Positions 60,446 to 64,000 of a stretch of DNA of 64,000 nucleotides are shown in pieces. The stretch comes from Pseudomonas libanensis (lineage in GTDB: Bacteria; Pseudomonadota; Gammaproteobacteria; Pseudomonadales; Pseudomonadaceae): positions 62,001 through 126,000 of the forward strand of contig NZ_JYLH01000004.1 of the NCBI RefSeq assembly GCF_001439685.1. The letters run 5' to 3'. A program made the position numbers and the translations under genes. A model generated the notes under the pieces. It did not search any database. It had not been told where the DNA came from and saw only the letters and a program-made list of their open reading frames with translations. How positions within the stretch are numbered: the stretch's first letter is position 1; every line of letters starts with the position of its first letter.

Positions 60446-61342
60446 ATGAAAAACAGCATCCAGCACATTCAAGCCTTCCTCGCTGTCGCCCGCACGGGCA
60501 GCTTCACCAAGGCGGCCAACGAGTTGCATCTGTCGCCGTCGGCTCTCACCGTTCAGGTACAGCAACTGGAAGACTGGCTCGGCGTCGCCCTGCTCGACCG
60601 CAGCCCGCGCCACGTGAGCATTACCGCCGCTGGCCAGGATGCGCGCGCGCCCATGGAAAAATTGCTGCTGGACCTGGACAACATCGTCACCGGCTCCCGC
60701 GACCTCGCCGCCTTGCGCCGTGGCGTGGTGACCATCGCCGCCCTGCCTTCGGTATGCGCCGGCGCCCTGCCCCCGGCCTTGCGCCTGTTTCGCGAACGCT
60801 TCGCTGGCATCGAAGTACGCCTGCATGACCTGGTGGCCCATCGCATTCATGCCCAGGTCCGCAATGGCGAGGTGGATTTCGGCATTGGTGTACGTGCACG
60901 CTTGAGTCATGGCCTGGAATTTGTGCCGGTGCTGAATGACCGCTTGTGTGCGTTTGTGCCGTCGGGCCATGCGCTCGCCCGCCACCGTCAATTGACCCTG
61001 GAGCAACTGGCAGACCAGCCCATCATCCTGACCGGACGCGACAGCAGTGTGCGCGAGCAAGTCGATACGCTGTTCGATGAGACACGGCTGACGCTGAACG
61101 CCGGCATGGAGGCCAACTACATGTCGACCGTATTGGCCCTGGTGCGCCAGGGGCTGGGCGTCAGTGTGTTGCCGGAGTCAGCGGCGGACAGCCTGGAAGG
61201 TTTGAAGCGGATCAGCATTGATCATCCCGGGGTGAATCGAGAGATCGGGTTGATCAGCCGCAGCGGGATGGGCTTGAGTCCGGCGGCGCAGCGCTGCTTT
61301 GAACTGCTCAACAAAGCATTACCTAGCACGCCGTCGCGCTGA
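60446..61342 (+). CDS. LysR-family transcriptional regulator
   Basis: A 298-residue protein. The N-terminal winged HTH (residues 1-60) reads 'HIQAFLAVARTGSFTKAANE' and LHLSPSALTVQVQQLEDWLG, the LysR signature. The effector-binding domain spans about 90-295. It is divergent from the CitMHS-AtuA operon, as is usual for a LysR regulator and its target. The co-inducer is probably the transported acid or a product (inferred). Confidence 0.93.
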   Translation: MKNSIQHIQAFLAVARTGSFTKAANELHLSPSALTVQVQQLEDWLGVALLDRSPRHVSITAAGQDARAPMEKLLLDLDNIVTGSRDLAALRRGVVTIAALPSVCAGALPPALRLFRERFAGIEVRLHDLVAHRIHAQVRNGEVDFGIGVRARLSHGLEFVPVLNDRLCAFVPSGHALARHRQLTLEQLADQPIILTGRDSSVREQVDTLFDETRLTLNAGMEANYMSTVLALVRQGLGVSVLPESAADSLEGLKRISIDHPGVNREIGLISRSGMGLSPAAQRCFELLNKALPSTPSR

Positions 61343-61434
61343 ATGTGGGAGCTGGCTTGCCTGCGATGCAGACACCTCGGTTTATCCGTGGCACTGGGGT
61401 GATGCTATCGCAGGCAAGCCAGCTCCCACATTGG
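61342..61434. repeat. REP inverted pair between convergent genes
   Basis: AATGTGGGAGCTGGCTTGCC faces GGCAAGCCAGCTCCCACATT with about 45 bp between. It starts at the LysR stop and ends just before the GST stop on the other strand. Confidence 0.87.
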
Positions 61435-61444
61435 ATCGAGTGAA

Positions 61445-62047
61445 TCAGTCGAGCATCGGCACATACCGAGGATGACTGACCACCCGCTGCAACCACGCCT
61501 GCACCGCCGGATACGGCGCCAGGTCAAAACCGCCTTCATGGGCCACATGGGTGTAGGCATACAACGCAATATCGGCAATGGAAAATTGCTCGCCCACTAA
61601 ATAAGGCGTGGCCTGAAGTTGACGCTCCATCACCCTCAAGGCCTTGTAACCGCCTTTGTGGGTGGTCTTGTATTCTTCCAGCCGATCCTCGGGCATGTTC
61701 AGATAAAACTGAATGAACCGCGCCACCGCAATGTAGGGCTCGTGACTGTATTGCTCGAAGAATTGCCACTGCAGGACTTGCGTGCGCAGGCGCGGTTCGG
61801 TCGGCAGGAACTCGCTACCATCGGCGAGGAAATTGAGGATCGCGTTGGACTCCCACAGGCAGGTGCCATCTTCGAGCTCCAATACCGGGACCTTGCCATT
61901 GGGGTTCTTGGCCAGGAACGCCGGGGTCTGGGTATCGCCCTTGAGGATATCGATATCGACCCATTCATAGGGGATGCCCAACAGATTGAGCATCAATTTG
62001 ACCTTGTAGCAATTGCCCGACTTGTAATCGCCATAAACCTTGTACAT
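61445..62047 (-). CDS. glutathione S-transferase family protein
   Basis: A 200-residue protein with an N-terminal thioredoxin-like domain ('YGDYKSGNCYKVKLMLNLLG', cis-Pro in NGKVPVLE, 'GTCLWESNAI' with the Glu-Ser that binds glutathione) and a helical C-terminal domain (about 85-200). A Ser/Cys in SGNCYK occupies the catalytic position, as in beta/theta-like classes. ATG 62047 has GGGGAG upstream. The longer frame from 62119 is not family-like. The substrate is unknown. Confidence 0.92.
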   Translation of the reverse strand: MYKVYGDYKSGNCYKVKLMLNLLGIPYEWVDIDILKGDTQTPAFLAKNPNGKVPVLELEDGTCLWESNAILNFLADGSEFLPTEPRLRTQVLQWQFFEQYSHEPYIAVARFIQFYLNMPEDRLEEYKTTHKGGYKALRVMERQLQATPYLVGEQFSIADIALYAYTHVAHEGGFDLAPYPAVQAWLQRVVSHPRYVPMLD

Positions 62048-62198
62048 GGGGCTCCCCTTTTCGCCGCGCTGACCGAATGCTTGCGCCCACAAGGTGCGGG
62101 TATCGAGGGCTTGTTTCAAGGCGTCGCGCAGAATAAATCCCCTGGCGCCGGCCTTTCATCCTTTTTCGCCCGGATAATCGAAAACATTATTTGCTTTA

Positions 62199-62210
62199 TT
62201 TGTATACAAA
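62199..62210. promoter_or_regulatory. TTTGTATACAAA palindrome
   Basis: A perfect 12-bp palindrome in the 290-bp divergent region between the GST and purine permease genes. TTGTATACAA-type sites are typical of GntR-family operators, so control of the permease gene by such a regulator is plausible. The regulator is not encoded in this window. Confidence 0.5.
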
Positions 62211-62337
62211 AGCATAATTCGCTTCGCGCGAGTTCCTGACCTTTTGGTCAACAAACCCGCCAGTACCTCAAAGCGCTGTTGCCCACTCATGTGACCGGCG
62301 CGGGAAATAACAATAAAACGATTGAGGAGTACTCGCT

Positions 62338-63684
62338 GTGGATAGCCGCAAAACCGAAGCCCCTACGTTGGACCTGGCCGCGCCCCGAGGCGGTTGGCTG
62401 GAACGCCTGTTCAAACTGCGCTTGCATGGCACCACAGTGAAGACCGAGCTGATCGCCGGCCTTACCACCTTTATCACCATGGCCTACATCATCTTCGTCA
62501 ACCCCAACATCATGGCCGATGCCGGTATCGATCACGGTGCAGCCTTTGTCGCCACCTGCATCGCCGCGGCGCTGGGTTGCCTGCTGATGGGCCTGTATGC
62601 CAACTGGCCAGTGGGCCTGGCGCCAGGCATGGGCTTGAACGCGTTTTTCACCTACACCGTGGTCGGCACCATGGGCTACACCTGGGAAACCGCCCTCGGC
62701 GCGGTGTTTATTTCCGGTGTGCTGTTCATGATCCTGACGCTGTCGCGCATCCGCGAATGGCTGCTCAACAGTATCCCGGTCAGCCTGCGCCACGCCATGG
62801 GCGCCGGCGTGGGCTTGTTCCTTGGGGTGATCGGCTTGAAAACCGCCGGTATCATCGTCGACAGCCCGGCCACGCTGATAAAACTCGGCTCCCTGCACGA
62901 GCCGGCACCGCTGCTGGCGGCCGTGTGTTTCCTGCTGATTGCCATCCTCAGCTATCACCGCGTATTCGGCGCCATCCTGATCAGCATCATCGCTGTGACC
63001 CTGGCCGGGTGGGGCCTGGGCCTGGTGCACTACAACGGCATTCTCGCCACCCCACCGAGCCTGGCACCGACCTGGATGGCAATGGACGTGATGGGTGTGT
63101 TCAATGTGAGCATGATCAGCGTGGTATTTGCCTTTCTTTTTGTACACATGTTCGACACTGCCGGTACACTGATGGGCGTTGCGCAACGCGCAGGCTTAGT
63201 GAATGCCGATGGCAGGATCGACAACCTGTCCCGCGCATTGAAAGCTGACAGTGCATCCAGCGTGTTCGGTGCCATGGTCGGTGTACCTCCGGTGACCAGC
63301 TACGTAGAAAGCGCCGCCGGTGTGGCTGCTGGCGGCCGCACGGGTTTGACCGCGGTGACCGTGGGCGTGCTGTTCGTGGCGGCGATGTTTTTCGCGCCGC
63401 TGGCCGGCATGATCCCGGCCTATGCCACGGCCGGCGCGCTGATTTATGTAGCGATGCTGATGATGGCGAGCATGGCCCATATCAACTGGGATGAGGCCAC
63501 CGACAGCATTCCGGCAATCGTCACCGCGATCATGATGCCACTGACGTTTTCGGTCGCCGACGGGATCGCCCTGGGCTTTATCACCTATGTGGCGTTGAAG
63601 GCCGGCACCGGTAAGTACCGCGAGATTTCCATCAGCCTGTGGGTGCTGTGCGCGATCTTTATCGCCAAGTTCATCTTCCTGTAG
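62338..63684 (+). CDS. NCS2-family purine permease
   Basis: A 448-residue protein with about 12-14 helices, in the AzgA-like branch of nucleobase transporters (adenine, guanine, hypoxanthine). It has 'FKLRLHGTTVKTELIAGLTT', 'GLAPGMGLNAFFTYTVVGTM' and 'ASSVFGAMVGVPPVTSYVES', which are conserved substrate and cation-site segments. The GTG start at 62338 has GAGGAG upstream. Proton-coupled uptake of purines is expected. The exact base preference is unknown. Confidence 0.93.
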   Translation: MDSRKTEAPTLDLAAPRGGWLERLFKLRLHGTTVKTELIAGLTTFITMAYIIFVNPNIMADAGIDHGAAFVATCIAAALGCLLMGLYANWPVGLAPGMGLNAFFTYTVVGTMGYTWETALGAVFISGVLFMILTLSRIREWLLNSIPVSLRHAMGAGVGLFLGVIGLKTAGIIVDSPATLIKLGSLHEPAPLLAAVCFLLIAILSYHRVFGAILISIIAVTLAGWGLGLVHYNGILATPPSLAPTWMAMDVMGVFNVSMISVVFAFLFVHMFDTAGTLMGVAQRAGLVNADGRIDNLSRALKADSASSVFGAMVGVPPVTSYVESAAGVAAGGRTGLTAVTVGVLFVAAMFFAPLAGMIPAYATAGALIYVAMLMMASMAHINWDEATDSIPAIVTAIMMPLTFSVADGIALGFITYVALKAGTGKYREISISLWVLCAIFIAKFIFL

Positions 63685-63702
63685 TTCGGGAACGGCTGAA
63701 AA

Positions 63703-63729
63703 ACCGCCTCACCTTCGGGTGGGGCTTTT
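63703..63729 (+). terminator. terminator between NCS2 and LysE genes
   Basis: GCCTCACC TTCG GGTGGGGC followed by TTTTG, with one G:U pair and a stable TTCG loop. The T run is short. Confidence 0.7.
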
Positions 63730-63749
63730 GCACGAATGGAGGAACGTCA

Positions 63750-64000
63750 ATGACCTTGGAAACCTGGCTGCTGTTCAGTGGCGCTGCGCTGGTGGTGATC
63801 TTGATTCCCGGCCCGCTGTCCCTGCTGATGATCAGCAACAGCCTCAACTACGGCCTGCGCCGCTCCTACCCTGCGTTTCTCGGCGGCGTGTTCGCCTCGA
63901 TCTGCCTGTTGAGCGCTTCGGCCCTGGGCCTGGGCGCGCTGCTGCTGGCCTCCGAGCAGTTGTTCAGCACCTTGAAAATCCTTGGCGCGCTGTACCTGTT
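63750..64000 (+). CDS. LysE/RhtB-family exporter, N-terminal part (cut by window edge)
   Basis: 83 codons are visible before the window ends (MTLETWLLFSGAALVVILIP, then 'GPLSLLMISNSLNYGLRRS'). This is the first-helix signature of LysE-type amino-acid exporters, with the G-P kink after helix 1. GGAGG lies 7 bp before the ATG. The substrate is not known. Confidence 0.85.
   Translation, partial: MTLETWLLFSGAALVVILIPGPLSLLMISNSLNYGLRRSYPAFLGGVFASICLLSASALGLGALLLASEQLFSTLKILGALYL

Overview
The window comes from a fluorescent Pseudomonas (P. fluorescens group). The housekeeping block aroC / MFS / prmB / isochorismatase-family / folE, the NAGGN osmoprotectant operon, the two-domain polyphosphate:AMP phosphotransferase, DUF3509 and DUF3309 proteins and many Pseudomonas-type REP inverted repeats all point to this genus. 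No rRNA, tRNA or CRISPR array was seen.

Layout. 1-3.9 kb: start of a TccC/RHS-type toxin gene (cut by the edge), bolA with a DUF2059 gene, and fumC. 3.9-12.6 kb: a DMT exporter, then a minus-strand chaperone-usher fimbrial operon (major pilin, second pilin, usher, chaperone, four more pilin-fold subunits including a two-domain tip protein). 13-19 kb: thiolase, a 527-bp MITE-like element inserted in a REP, pap and mnmC. 18.9-23.7 kb: a 1612-residue LRR protein with a NEL-type E3 ubiquitin ligase end, a probable eukaryote-directed effector. 24-29 kb: NAGGN operon (amidotransferase, synthetase, M42 peptidase), a YheU-like gene, a CsrA-family gene. 29.5-33 kb: SDR, DUF3309 and LTA-synthase-like sulfatase genes.

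33.7-40.6 kb is the most novel part: a compact plus-strand RiPP-like cluster. It has a 58-residue candidate precursor followed by a perfect hairpin, then YcaO, TfuA, an HExxH protein resembling peptide beta-hydroxylases, a ubiquitin-like sulfur carrier ending in GG, an E1-like adenylyltransferase fused to rhodanese, an MFS exporter and a spermidine-synthase-fold methyltransferase. YcaO plus TfuA plus a dedicated sulfur relay suggests a thioamidated peptide.

40.6-48.2 kb: small membrane, ankyrin, acyl-CoA synthetase and DUF3509 genes, then a second unusual unit: a LuxR-type HTH protein, a broken small gene, and a fused ABC transporter whose two nucleotide-binding domains are degenerate in complementary ways. 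48.4-57.3 kb: an acireductone-dioxygenase-like gene that has lost its metal ligands, MFS, aroC, hydrolase, prmB, isochorismatase-fold, Smr, folE and glutaredoxin genes. 57.4-64 kb: a CitMHS transporter/AtuA catabolic operon with a divergent LysR gene, a GST, a purine permease and the start of a LysE exporter.

REP hairpins sit at four convergent gene ends and inside the NAGGN operon.
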